From NCBI GenBank assembly GCA_963969595.1, contig OZ018408.1, positions 14,753,823 through 14,817,822 on the forward strand: a stretch of DNA of 64,000 nucleotides, written 5' to 3'. Each line of letters opens with the position of its first letter. Position 1 is the first letter of the stretch. The notes under the pieces were generated by a model that saw only the letters and a program-made list of their open reading frames with translations, did no database searches and was not told the origin of the DNA. Shown piece by piece: positions 34,854 through 47,000 of this stretch. The translations under genes and the position numbers were made by a program. This stretch comes from Neckera pumila (Eukaryota > Streptophyta > Bryopsida > Hypnales > Neckeraceae).

Positions 34854-36747
34854 TTCAAAAACAGCAAAACGGAGACATCAATCTACTTACATTTTGACAC
34901 TAGACTCCCTTCCTCCACACTTAGACGGGGCAATCCCAAATTACACCAATTCATGAGCGCATTGAATGGGGCATTATTCAACTACAATTCCAAAGATCCA
35001 AAACAAGGATCAATCATGTTACAGTCTCAGCTACCTTCAATACTCTTCCCTTCTATGTAAATGATTCCCTCAACGGCACTCGGCCGGTGCCGGACAGCGC
35101 CATGCGAATGAGGTACCCAAAACGTCGGAGCCCACGCCTGCAATTTGAGGCCATGGCCAATCCCCCTCTATCATTCAAAAGCCCAACCCATCAAAAGAAG
35201 CTAGTCCTACCCAGTCTACCGTCCATGTCCTCGTATGTACAAGTGATGCAGATCAGAAGCGGGTGTCCATGTTCCTCAGGGAGCCTCATGAACCACCCCT
35301 GACCAAATTGGGCTCAACAATACCTCCGCTGAAGAAAACGCCACCAGAGTGACGCTGATGACAACACTGTTCTGTCAAATTCTAGAATATTGAGAGACGG
35401 CTTGAATAACCACCATCCACGATCACACAACTACGGTACTGATCTCATGCAAAGTCTCCCCTACACGATCACCCATCTAAAAAGAAATGCAAATAAATTG
35501 TAATGACGTTACGCCATTCCGACCTATAATGGAACTCGCCCTCCGGCGAGAAACATTAGAAGATGCCTACCTCAACTAAGCGACCATACAGGGAACCAGT
35601 ACTGGGGTGGTCACAGTCAGGACATTACGTCCAGCAACGGCTCTCGACACTCCCTAGTAGCCCTTTACTTCTTAGCGGCACCGCCGGGCGCCTTGTCCGT
35701 CCACTTTCCGTACTTCTCCTTCATCTGCTCCGCCAGCTGAGACGCTTTGGAATCCTCTCTTCGGGCAGCCCGTTTCTCCGCCTCCTTCGCCTCCTTGGCG
35801 TTCATCGTGCGAGTCATCTCGATATCTTCGTAGTAGTCGTTCAAATCGCAGCAGTTCACGCAAATGCCCAGGGTCAACACAGCAATCTGCACGCGAATCA
35901 CAAAATGTCAGCATACTCCCACTCAATCGTGCATCACACCTCAAACCGTCCCGCACCCCTCACAGAAAACTCTCCGGATTCCAGTCTAGAACCAACATCA
36001 CCTGCCCAAGAACACGCACTACTTGCGACCCAAGCCGACACACGTATGTCCCATATTTCAGAGACACCGCCTGCTTCTCGTTCGTGTACCGTCAGGCGCG
36101 CTCTATCGACCTAAGACTGCAGGCCAATCCAAAAATCCACATCCAAAAAGACACTAACCTGAACGCAGCCGGCCACGAACATCACGGCGCTCAGGATCCT
36201 CAGAAGAGTGATAGTAGTCTGGGGACTGTAATAAGGCTTGTCCAATGCATGACGGACTTGCGAGGGCTTCGAAAAGATCGCAAAAGCCGTCGCAAACAAA
36301 CCGATCACAGAGAACGCCAGCAGAACCAGCTGAAGCGTGAAGCACCCTCGGCGGGTACTGGAGCACAGACCGATCAAGCCCGAGCCGATGGTGAAAGCAC
36401 CGGCGATGACAATCAGCCAGGCGGCCCGACTCGGCTGATGCTCGATGACGAACACGAGCACCACTGCCGCAATTCCTCCGGCCAGAACCAGAAGGTTCAG
36501 GATCAGGAGCAGCGTCGTCGAGCACACGGCGATGTGCCCTTTGAACCCTCGTCCTGCCATGGCTGCGGTCCTTCAAGTCAACTCGCTGCATCCAAACAAC
36601 GAAACACCCGTCACAAACTGGGCCTCCGGTCACACCAACCATCTCAAAGCAAGGACGAGTCCCAAACCTTTGCTCGGGCCATCGGACACGACCGAGACCC
36701 ACGAACACAGCGCATCGAACCGAAAACAAATGGCTGGCAAGACTCGT
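34854..36747 (-). repeat. Right arm of the 1,894-bp near-perfect inverted repeat
   Basis: Reverse complement of 29594-31487 with no net indel and only a couple of visible substitutions. The outer edge (36747/36748) is abrupt: beyond it the sequence is still homologous to the region upstream of copy A but only roughly 65-75% alike by eye. Confidence 0.9.
35665..36560 (-). CDS. Four-transmembrane small membrane protein, copy B
   Basis: Coding exons are 36560-36159 and 35886-35665 on the minus strand, the mirror image of copy A, with the same phase-0 intron. The 207-aa product is identical to copy A as far as I can compare. The two genes converge tail to tail, with 3' ends separated by about 5 kb. 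Unlike the coding core, its leader region (36748 to about 38100) has diverged from copy A, so the two genes may be expressed differently while making the same protein. Function is not recognised beyond a four-helix membrane protein with a charged C-terminal tail. Confidence 0.8.
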
Positions 36748-37972
36748 AAGGAGTTCTACGCAGACACCTCGTAGTAATGATGGTATCATTCAAACGGATG
36801 CAGAGCCACGGGAGGATTTTCTACGCCATTGCGGAATTTTCAGTACATAAAGCTGAATTTGTCACAGAAAACTGTTCTTTACCAAACAAAAGACAAGTCC
36901 TAGACACTCGGAAGCTAAGTAAGTTAGAATCTCGTAAACACGTCTAGTCCAATGGAGTCATTAATCACGATAGTGACCTGAGCACTGACGCCATCTCCTC
37001 CAACTAGAAGAAGTACTGGTTTCTTCGTGGCGAAGTTGCAACAAGCCATAACTTCATAACGCACAGGATGGCACTGAGCACGATGACTAGGTCACGAAGA
37101 GGGCTTGATGCTAAATCGTTATAGTCAACATCTACACAATGGACATGCCTAGTACAAAATCGGATCTCGCAGAGAACCGATATTTTTGCAATGTCAGCAC
37201 ACACGCAAGAAACTCAAACCTTCTGCACCCGTGTGCCAATTTGCCGGCAATTCCAAGAATAAACATACAAGAAAGGACGCCGCAATGCGCTTCCGAAAGC
37301 AATCCCATCTTATTTCGCCTACACCACTTTACTAGTACTTCGGCGTGGTCCAAGATAGCCAGGAGCGCCTCCCACGAGTTTTAGAACGCCCGAGTAACCC
37401 TAAGAGCAACCTCACTGGCAAGAAGCGACATGCAAAGCAATCACAACGCATGCCACTTCTCTAAACATACAGAAGCTGCCAAACGACCACCTACAACGCC
37501 AGATCTCGCAGAAGTACCATACCTCGAATCGCCCCAAGAATTCCACCCTTAAAAACTCAAGAAGCTTCTTCAGACTCCTCCGCTGTAACGCAGCTTAAAC
37601 ACACAGACAAAAGAAAGCACACACCCGTCGCTAAAGCAAGAGAATCGCCAATAGCCTAATAACCCACTTCACTCCTTCCTAAAATTTTCCCTTTACGCAA
37701 AAAAAACGGCGGAAACACGCAACCACCGCAACTTCAAGAAGTTAAAATCGCCGTCTCCTCCGTCCTCACCTCGCCAAACCCACCTCTCCAAGTTCCGTCG
37801 GAACGACAAATCTCAAATTCCCTTGAACTTCCACACTTTCAAGCCAACCCTGGCTCTCAACTTGCTATAGAAAGTTGAGAAGCCGGAAATGTTCAAACAA
37901 ACCCCTAATCCTCCACAAAAGCAAGGAACAGAAGACTGAGCAGCCACGAGCCAGGGAGGAGGGGAGCAGTAC
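36586..37972 (-). other. Predicted leader (5' UTR) intron of membrane-protein gene B
   Basis: Donor CGTCGCAG|GTACTGCTCCC ends the leader exon at 37973, and the acceptor is at 36586, 25 bp before the ATG. The structure mirrors gene A's leader intron with similar length (about 1.39 kb against 1.46 kb). Sequence is homologous to A but diverged outside the inverted-repeat arm. Confidence 0.5.
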
Positions 37973-38157
37973 CTGCGACGAAGGGAGCGCGAATCGGGTC
38001 GGTGACAACGATGGTTGATGAGAGAATGCAGACGCGGAGCAGAAGCCGCGCAGAACGAGTCGGAGGGACAGCAGTGTCGACGCTGGGAACGGCAAAACGG
38101 TCCCATGCCCGTTGCCCCTACAGCCGCCGTCTCAGTGCCGTTCTACCTAAGACCACG

Positions 38158-38177
38158 CCACGTGGATATCCACGTGG
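38158..38177. promoter_or_regulatory. Double G-box in a perfect 20-bp palindrome
   Basis: CCACGTGGATATCCACGTGG is a perfect palindrome carrying two CACGTG cores 12 bp apart. It lies about 185 bp upstream of the predicted leader-exon donor of gene B, in the promoter-proximal zone. Copy A has a single G-box in the comparable place. Binding by bZIP/bHLH dimers is a reasonable inference. Confidence 0.6.
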
Positions 38178-39065
38178 TCGGGTTGAAACCTCAGCACATT
38201 CCGTTCCCGTCGGCGTTCCGTCCAGTCAGTCGACACTTTGGACGGATGGACAATTGTATTTGTACTTAGAGTTGGGGACAAAAAAGTTCATTTTCTCACT
38301 TGGACTTTTCCCATGGAGTCAATTCACCTTCAAATTTAAAATTAAGTTTCAATTTTGAAAGGTGAGAAAAGGGGACAAAAATGAACTCCTTCCGTCCCAA
38401 ATTGATCTTTATGTTGGCCGTAGTTTTTTGTCCTAAAATGATATTCTTATTGTGAGGTAGAAGAAGAGCACAAAAATGAAGCACGTGCATAGTGGTACCA
38501 CAAAAATCCCTCCCCCCTAATGGACAATTGGGTGGACATTTTCTATTAGTGTGGCCGTAATGACTAAGTGTAGTTCGACTTAATATGAAGAGTATGATTT
38601 TGATGAATAGTCTTCTTACTATTCAAACTCTAGGTGACTCTAATTGGTTGCATGTTTTCAATTGCACTACTTTCAAGGGCGAGATTATTTGATACTTGAG
38701 TTATCATGTTGTGGTGGCCAACGGACATATGCCGTAGACGCGGGAAAGACAATACATAGTGCAGGGAAATCAATGTGATACTATATAGAACGTGGGAATT
38801 CTAGAAACAATTGACACTAGTAGAAAACATAGGTTTTAATATATTTCTATTGCAATCAACAAAATAGTGACCGAGACAATGCAACCAAATCAACAAAATT
38901 CTCTATCAAAATTCCTGTGTTTGTTACTAGTATGACAGTGGTGCTCTTCCAAAATAGCCAAGAAATGCCACTCTTTACAACTCCACAACTCCAATAAAAA
39001 GTAATCCAAAATTTAAATATTTTGTATAGTGGGGTACCAATCAAAATGGCGTTTTTGAATTCGTA
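38178..39065. other. Intergenic DNA with a partial TCCGTCCCAAA-type repeat end
   Basis: CTCCTTCCGTCCCAAATTGAT near 38386 resembles the terminal repeat of the Stowaway-like element at 51124, but no matching second end was found. The rest is AT-rich with no gene seen. Confidence 0.4.
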
Positions 39066-39076
39066 GTGAAAGAAAT

Positions 39077-39604
39077 TTCAGTGCTGCCAAATTTGACAGC
39101 CTCCCAAGAGCTAAAAAATTGGTATTTTACCATGAAATTTTTGTCACAACACCATATTTTATTATGTTAGTGACATGTATACCAAATTTCAAAGCCAAAA
39201 GATTCACCAAAAAAAAGATATGCAAAATCTACCAACATGTATAGTTGTGGAAAAAAATTCACTACTGCCAATTTTGACAGCCTCCCAAGGAGTGAATTTT
39301 TTTTTCTGCCATGAATTTTTTGGAAGATATCATTTCTATGTTGATACCATAAGTGCCAAATTTTAAATTCAAAAGATTTATGCAAAAAAAGATATTTGAA
39401 ATTTACCAACATGTGTAGTTGAAAGAAACAATTTCACTACAGCCAACTTTGACACTCTCCCAAAGGCTGAAAAATTGCTTATTTATACTAAATTATTTTT
39501 TTGCAAGGTCATCCCTTTATTGATAACATGTGTGCTAAATTTTAGATTCAAAAGATTCACACAGAAAAAGATACTCTAATTCTACCAACATGTATAGTTG
39601 TGAG
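39077..39604 (+). repeat. Three diverged tandem units of about 175-181 bp
   Basis: Units anchor on the block TTCACTACTGCCAATTTTGA.AGCCTCCCAA at 39077, 39257 and 39432, each followed by a 'TTCAAAAGATTCA' block and 'CTACCAACATGTATAGTTG'. The period is 181 then about 175 bp. It is satellite-like in unit length but has only three units. The small minus-strand frames through it are repeat noise. Confidence 0.7.
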
Positions 39605-39935
39605 AATGATTTTTTCAACCTGTTCATAACTTTTTGGGGAGGCTCAAATCACAAGCATATTTGTTGAAATGAAAGGTAGCTTGATTTAAACTTAGTTCAA
39701 TTTTTTTTTAAAAAGGTATTCTATTATGCCCAAATGGGGTTTGAAATTCTACTTTGAACAAATTCCTACATTTTGACAATAAGCGGTCAAGCTCTCATTT
39801 TTAAATTATTGTATATTTTTTGAAGATTCATGATAGACAATGTATTTCATTATCAAAACAACCTCTCTAAACTCTATTCCCACAAATGTCAATAAAGCAA
39901 TTCCTTCAATTTGTCATCAAATTTTTTTATAATGG
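39605..39935. mobile_element. Single arm related to palindromic family L
   Basis: Shares ordered blocks with 25440-25770: CATAACTTTT..GGAGGCT, TATTCTA.TATG.C.AAATG.GGT, and CATTTTGACAA.AAGC, then GTCATCAAATTTTTTT. Only one arm is present. Confidence 0.4.
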
Positions 39936-40263
39936 TAGATTGTCAAATTACAAAGTGGTCTTTGACTTAATGGATTTTTTGGATTCGCAGCAAACCATCT
40001 TTACCTTTATTTGTAGATTCAGTTGTATGATCCAAAATTAACAATAGTATATCACATTGTACATTTTCTGCCATCATCTCAATACAATAGCTTATTTTGA
40101 TTTTCCATGATATGCTATGAATGAATTTTGTGGATGAAGACTCAAGAGTTAAAAAGGCGGCCTCAATGAAGGCTATTGAATGTTGAATTGACAATTCTCC
40201 TAGATTGCCCATTTATGAGTTTTAGTTAAAATATTAAGAGCATGGCTACCATTACACGCTTAA

Positions 40264-41181
40264 CCCCTAACTATATTTGACTATGTTTTCACCAAAAACG
40301 CTCCAAAACTGCCATTTCTTATACAAGTAACAAATTTGAGAGAAAAAACATTTTTGGACAAATGTCACCATAAGATCTTGTAGTGCATTGGTTTGAAAAG
40401 ATATGGAAAAAATTTCAGAATTTTCCACCATGTAGATTGCAAATTATTAGTATTTGAATTGAGAAAAATCCTTTTTTTGTCCCTGCAAAAATCCGGGCAG
40501 CTACACTTCACATGGTCACATTTGTATGGAAAAATGTCCAAAATGGTAGTTACTCTTTGGATTTGTTTTGAAGTCAGGTTGGCTATATGCTTGAAAAATT
40601 TCAAATCATTTGGAATTGTATAACATACAAGAAAAAAATAGTAAGTAGAAAGAAATAGAGAATGATTCAAAACACAAAATTGTTAAGAATTTAATTATGG
40701 AATTGAAAAATGAAAATCCCAATGGTTGTAATGTTGTAATGAACAATCTACACCTAATATTTTTTATTTTTTTCAAGAATATTGAAAATTGAGTAAAATA
40801 AAGGACTTCAAAGTTTATTTTAGAATAGAGATTCCATAACTACCCGCAAACTAAAACTCCTCATAATTTTCATCTCATTAATCAAAATGGAATGATTCAA
40901 AGCTATAGCTTCTATAAATCTAGAGAACCAATTTTAAATATTTATTTTCTTAAAAAGTGATTTTTAGGAATTTTTTAGCTTCTGCCGAGCATTGAAAATC
41001 ACATATTATATACAATAATTTTTTAACAATGTAGCAAAAGCTATGAAAATTGTTAGGCCTTAAAGCTACTCCTCGGAAAAATATTGTGCGAAAATTCCAA
41101 AGTAAAAAATAAAAAATCCGTTTGTAGTGAGCTGCCTAAAATTGCTATGTTGCCAAAAAACAATGTTTGGGCATTTAGGGG
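40264..41181 (+). mobile_element. TTAA-flanked piggyBac-like element, copy d
   Basis: 918 bp, starting CCCCTAACTATATTTGACTA and ending GGCATTTAGGGG, bounded by TTAA at 40260-40263 and 41182-41185. Same sub-type as 3210-4144. It is non-coding; the 101-codon minus-strand frame across it is not protein-like. Confidence 0.7.
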
Positions 41182-41579
41182 TTAATTTGGCACACTCAAA
41201 TTTTCCATCCAATTTTGAAGGGCCCTCTATTTCCTTGTCCCTCACCCTTGCTCACCAAACACGACCCATAAAATAGTCAAATAACCACTCATCAAATAGA
41301 ATAAAAGATAAAGCAAATAAACTTAGGATGAATAGTGATTTCAAGGGCCATTCCTTGATATGTTAGAGTCGAGTGTGAAGAGAATATTGTGAAGGGTCTA
41401 TAGCACTTTTCATCCACATTTGAAGAGTGTTGAATCCAGAGCGTATAACGGTGGCCATGTTCTAATGTCAAAAGTTTTGTCAAAAGTTGCGAGAAAGTGG
41501 GCGCAACAAAAATTGATGGCAATTAAAGAGAACTTTTGTCAAGCTATGGGGGACGGTAAGGGTTCTAAGCTTATCACTA

Positions 41580-42124
41580 CTCCCTCCGTCCCCAAATAAA
41601 TCCATTAGTACATGAGTTGCTCCTATTTTCAAGGGACTGTGTAGATATTGTAGCTTCTAGTCAATCCACACCTTTTCTTCAACAATGAAGTAGCACAAGT
41701 TGAAAATGGGCAACAAAATTGACAAATTTTCTTTTTTATGGAATTGCTCCAATGCTATTAATTTGGATTATTTTTCGAGCAATGTTGGTGCAGGGAAGTC
41801 CGATGATGTCCTTTGTATCCAATTCTGACAATGTCTTGTGATTCAACTCTAGGAAATTCTCAACAAGAGATTTGTTTGTAGAAGGTTTAGTACAATTGTA
41901 GGTTGAATTCATCACCTTTGGTTGGTTAGAGGTTGCATTTTGATTCTCTTTACACGGATTGAATTGCTATATAGACTCTAAAAGGTAGCATTTGTGGATT
42001 TTTTTGCTTTAGGATGTTCAAAATAGCTTCAATTGTTGTCAATCAAGTTATAGAGAACTAATTTTGAAATTATTTTGGGACAAGTATATTTGGAAACCCC
42101 AAATTTATTTCAAGATGGAGGGAG
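41580..42124. mobile_element. Stowaway-like (Tc1/mariner-type) MITE
   Basis: A 545-bp segment starts CTCCCTCCGTCCCCAAATAA and ends with an inverted version (TTATTTCAAGATGGAGGGAG), flanked by TA on both sides (41578-41579 and 42125-42126). CTCCCTCCGT termini with a TA target duplication are classic for plant Stowaway MITEs and their mariner relatives. No transposase frame is seen; at 545 bp it is long for a MITE. Confidence 0.75.
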
Positions 42125-42126
42125 TA

Positions 42127-43060
42127 TTAACTTAAAGGAAGTCAATGCAATCTCTACATTGGGCACAAAGAATTGACAGGCTCGAGGCTATATGCAAAGT
42201 GAGGAGGCGGGCTGAGTATGATGCAATTTGCATTGCCCTGAATGCAGTGATGGGTGGAGGCTCGGCAAACCATTGCATAACAGTTATTTTTAAATTTTCA
42301 ACGGAATCTCTTGCACTTTCCAATGCAGGCACTTTGAGCTCATTAGAGAATCTAAGCTTTTGTATGATGTTCCAGGCTCAGCAAATTGCATCAAAATGTT
42401 GAGCAGGGCCTCTCATTTGCTGAGACTTGGAAAATGCAGTTGACTAGAGCAACCACATTGAGGATCGATTATTTCTAGAAGGACGTTACAAGCCCTGTTA
42501 GCCCTGTTCTTGAGGTTGCTCCAGTGTTGCATTGGAGCTGCTCTTAGAGCATTGCCACCCATTCACTCCAAACTGGACTTGGGGAATGTGGTGACGCGTG
42601 CCTTGAACCTCTTCGGCTCCTTCCGGCCCTACACACAAGCCACCCATTCCCGGGCTATGGTCCCGACAAAGCATGTTAAGACAAATTTTAATTCATTTGT
42701 TTCAATTAGAAAAAAAAACAAGTTATAATACGGTTTATAATATTTTAGTTATTTTAGCACAACAAAGGTATGGGCTGACACAAAAAGTAAGAAGTCAGCA
42801 AGCATGCCAGGGACACTCTCGTAGTGTTTGGAGAGAGAATTTGGACGTGACCTGTCTCTTTTTGTTCAGGACTAGGTCCGCAGTGGACCACCTTTTCTTG
42901 GCCACGCCCAAGCCCGCTTCCCCGTGAATGGGTGGCGAAGCCCTTAGCTAGTGTCTGCAGTAGTGTCTGCAGTGCCTTGCGCGACAATCTGCCCGCTTGA
43001 CAGGCTGGTGTGGGGTATTCCAGTGGAGATGCTCTTTCCCCCTGTAAAGGATCAAACTGA
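42127..43060. other. GC-richer intergenic DNA, no gene recognised
   Basis: Several short frames but none recognisable. Imperfect inverted ends AGAGCATTGCCA (42548) and TGGAGATGCTCT (43025-43036) might delimit a further MITE of about 490 bp; the match is weak. Confidence 0.35.
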
Positions 43061-43859
43061 CGAGTTTGTCTGGTCTCCCTTCTCGAGCCCTCTGTAGTCT
43101 GTACATTGCCACCAAGGGATGCCCTCTAAACCCCTTGCAAATTCACTCTCTTTATCGTCAAGGTGGCAGTGGTTTCTGCGAGTTGGGTCTTGAGCAATTC
43201 ATTCACGCCGGCCCAATTGGACCGGAGTTCTTCTTCTTCTGGTTTCTGCGCTGTACCCTGCTATTTTGAGCATGATTTATTGTCTTGTACATTAACGTGT
43301 AGCGCAATTTTATGTGATTTCGGAGATTGATTCCAGATTAGAGGATGGTGTTTCTATCTGATGAGTTCCGTCGCTGTGTCCTGGGGATGACGTTTTCGTT
43401 GCTCGTGCCGGGTCTTCGAGGAAGATGGAGAACTTGTCATCGTTCGGGGTTTTAGGGTTTTGGGTGGTCATAACGGGTTTTCTCCGTTTCTGAAGAGTTT
43501 AGCACGATGAAGTTTCTCTCTCTTTCTCTCTCTCTCTCCAAAGCTTCCAAAATTCGTTCTCGACCCTATTGCGTTTGTCCAATTAAGAATTCTGTCCTCA
43601 CTTTATAATGCTGACACAATGTAGGGTTTAGTTCTTGACCTAGTTCTAGGGATTCAAGTCAAATGTGCAGCGTCCCAGACTGAATTTTACTTGGCGTGAT
43701 AATAGCTTTAGGGTATGTCGGTTGTATCTGCACTGAGGGAATCTTGTTCAGTTTGCTCAATAGAGTACTGAAATCTGCTTTGTGAAATGGGCGGATAAGG
43801 GACAGGAATTATTCTTTTATACTGGCAGGTTGACATGTTATACCCTTATTTTTTTGTAG
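43061..43859 (+). promoter_or_regulatory. Promoter and leader region of the eIF2B delta gene
   Basis: It contains a telo-box in inverse orientation (TAGGGTTT at 43453-43460), a CT-rich tract at 43514-43539 typical of plant core-promoter or leader regions, and an acceptor TTTTTTTGTAG at 43859 that probably ends a leader intron. The donor is not certain. Confidence 0.45.
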
Positions 43860-43885
43860 GATCAGTTGATCTCGCTGCGCGAAGA

Positions 43886-43927
43886 ATGCTTGCACTAAAG
43901 CATTGCGAGGTAGACGTACAGCCCTAG
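43886..43927 (+). other. Upstream ORF (13 codons) in the eIF2B delta leader
   Basis: ATG at 43886 opens MLALKHCEVDVQP followed by TAG, ending 117 bp before the main start at 44045. A second minimal uORF (ATG TGT TGA) lies at 44021-44029. Both fall after the predicted leader-intron acceptor, so they would be in the mature mRNA. Translational control is inference. Confidence 0.45.
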
Positions 43928-44044
43928 AGGTTCCCTACTCACGTCCTTTTCCGTGTGGAGCATCGCTTAAAAATAATAGCCTTTTCGGCAGGGCTCTAGT
44001 AGGTTCAGTTTCAGCTGTGGATGTGTTGAAGAGTGGTAGGCGCT

Positions 44045-47000
44045 ATGGATCCCAGACGGCGGTCGTCAGTGATAGGTCCCAAGGTGCGTCAGGTTGGTTT
44101 TGTGACCCCGAACGCCGACATCCCGGGTGAGGGATCAGGAATGGGGAGCGAAAGGGAAGTTTTTAATTTAACTGCCAATTCGCCTACACCCGTTACTATC
44201 GTTCCAACGCGACCCCTTATCGAAATACCTCAGAAGACAGAGCCTGTGGCGGTAGCATCGCCATCTTACACCGTGGAAGTCCCCTCGACTCCATCTGCGA
44301 GTTACAGTCCTGCCGATCCTGTACTGGAGGAATCGTCGTTGCCTTCTAGCAAAGGAGGTTTGTTGCTCATTCACGTTCCACATGTGCTAATTTCACCGTC
44401 GTTGTAAAGTTCAGTATGTTTTCACTTTATTGAGTTGGTCATTGAATTTGATCAGCATGTATGTGTAATGTTCCTGCTATCTTTGGAAAAATTCAGAACG
44501 CTGATGAAATTGGCTCTATCGCAGGGCTTCCCTAACGACTGCAGTCTGTATAAATGTTGCATGTAAAATTCTTGTGGTTATGCGACCTTCACAATGTTTC
44601 ATGCTCAAATTTATTTGTCTCAAGAATTTAGGGTTCCGAGAGGTGCTTGCTGTAGGGCCTTTTTCCAGAAGTCACAGTTTTACTCTGTGAAGATCATGTG
44701 TCGTGGGAGCTATTGAGATGCTTTAAGACTACCCTGCATGCAGGGAGCACAATAAATGAGGGATTCAATGTTGTCGCAGAAAGTGTCGCTGAATCTTCAC
44801 CACTGGGTAGACCGACCGCAAGTACAGCCGGAAGTTTCACGGAGAGGATTAAGCAGAAGACCTCAGATCCGACGACGGGCTCAGTGCCGGCAGAGGGTGG
44901 TTTAACTGTCGGCAAGCTTGGTAAAGTTCCGAAAGCCAACAACCAAGGTATCCCAGCTTTGGCAGGTAGCGAGGTGAAATCTTCTGGAGCGCCTCCAGCT
45001 GATGGTATGCTCTTCATACTCTGATGACCTTTTTCTGAACGCATTTTAGAGGGTTTGGCATAATGAATGCCTTGTTCTGAAGTGCCTGGTTTAGGGTACG
45101 TTTCATCAGTGCAGTGTCCTGTTTATAGGATCTAAGCCGCTGAAAGAGAGGACATCAAAAGCCGAAAGGAGGGCGAAACAGGAGGCAGAACGGGCAGCGA
45201 AACTGGCGAATAAGGAAGTTGGTAAGCGCTTCTGAAATGTAATTTGTTAATTAGGCCATGCCTTACGTTGGAGGCTGCAATGGAGATCAGATGAACGCTG
45301 TTTTCAGATGCTTGTCCAGCACTTTATGCAATCAACTTTTCAGTGAGTATGGATGATGAACGGCTATGGGCGTGATGCTATGCTACTGAGTATCATTTAA
45401 CATAAACGCTGTGTAACTTACTTTGGAGTGCTTTGCGCTATAATATCGAGATGCCTCATGACATTACTTTGCTTTGCCAGCTATTTTGTTGGCACAGTTG
45501 TTTTGCAAATTTATCTGAAGTTAATGAGTCTAGGTTTGCTTTTGCTAGAAGGTGCTAAAGTAGCAGCCGTAGGTGAAAGCAGTCAGCCCAAGAGCTTGAA
45601 AGGAAAGAAGGATGCTGTACCAGAGAAGAAGGGCGCACATCATGAACGGAAAGGATCAGATAAGTCCAACGAAAAGGAGAAGAAGAAGGAGGTTCCAGCT
45701 CCCCGTCTCCAATTCGACGACATGGAAAAAGTAGCAAAGGCTAAAAGGCGGTCTATAGTGGAACAAACAGAGACGAAGAACCGTGTTGAACTTTTCAGGC
45801 ACTTACCTCAGTTTGTGTATGGGACACAGCTACCGTCTCTGGAGGCTAAGTTCTTTCAAGACGATGCCACACACCCGCATCCAGCAGTCTATCAGGTTTG
45901 GGCCCCTTTTATCACCCAAGCATGTCCTTGTCCACTTCTTTAGAGAAGAGGAAATATAAAGTGTGCTGGATAACGTAATTTGACCTTGGTTGTTACAGTA
46001 TGTCATCTTCACTTGACGTTTTGCTTTGAAGAGATTACCTGCCATTGTCATCCTGTATGTAGTTTGTAGTCTACATTACAGTTGATACTTATTACACTTG
46101 ATCTGTATTGATCCCAACTCTTCATACTTTATTTGTCGACTATTAGATAAAACACTATTTGAACTTCTATGGGCGGGGCAGGTTGGTCTACAGTACTTGA
46201 CTGGAGATATAGTGGGTGGAAATGCGCGTTGCGTGGCCATGTTGATGGCTCTTCGAACCATGATAATAGATTACGAAACGCCTCCTGAGAAGACATTGAT
46301 CCGTGACCTGGTGACCAGGACCAACAATCATGTTAACTTCCTCATTACTTGCAGGCAAGTTTTAACCAATAGTTTTAATGTGATTTAATCGCAATGGAAA
46401 ACCAGCTATCGGTAGTTGATCACAGGGTGGCCTTTACATTTACAGCTGTACTAGTTTAGAGTACGGTAACCACGAAGTATTGGCCATCTGCATTGAAATA
46501 CTTGAGTACGAACATTTACTAACCTATTAAATTGATTTAGTACTGTGACGATCACTAACTCTTGCTTTGAAGCTTCGGTGCTTATTATCACACATGGTTT
46601 TTTCGTCTATTGATTATGCTTTTCACCTGCAGGCCCCTTTCAATAAGCATGGGCAACGCAATCCGCTTCCTTAAAGCACGAATTGCAAAGCTGGATCTGA
46701 CTCTCCCTGAGACTGAAGCCAAAGCGAAACTGGTTTCAGAGATTGATACGTTTGTGCTGGAGAAGATAGTCTTTGCAGATAAAGAGATCGTCAAGCATGC
46801 GGTCACTAAAATCAGAGACGGAGATGTTTTGCTTACTCATGGATATTCCTGTGTTGTAGAAATGATCTTAGTGAGGGCAAAAGAAATGGGCAAGAAGTTC
46901 CGAGTTGTGATTATCGATTCCCGGCCAAAACTAGAAGGGAGACGTCTCCTGCGTTCACTACTTAGCAAAGACATTCATTGTACCTATACCCATACGAATG

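Noticed and set aside
44168..44383. 71-codon minus frame in eIF2B delta exon 1
   Set aside because: Antisense shadow of the coding exon.
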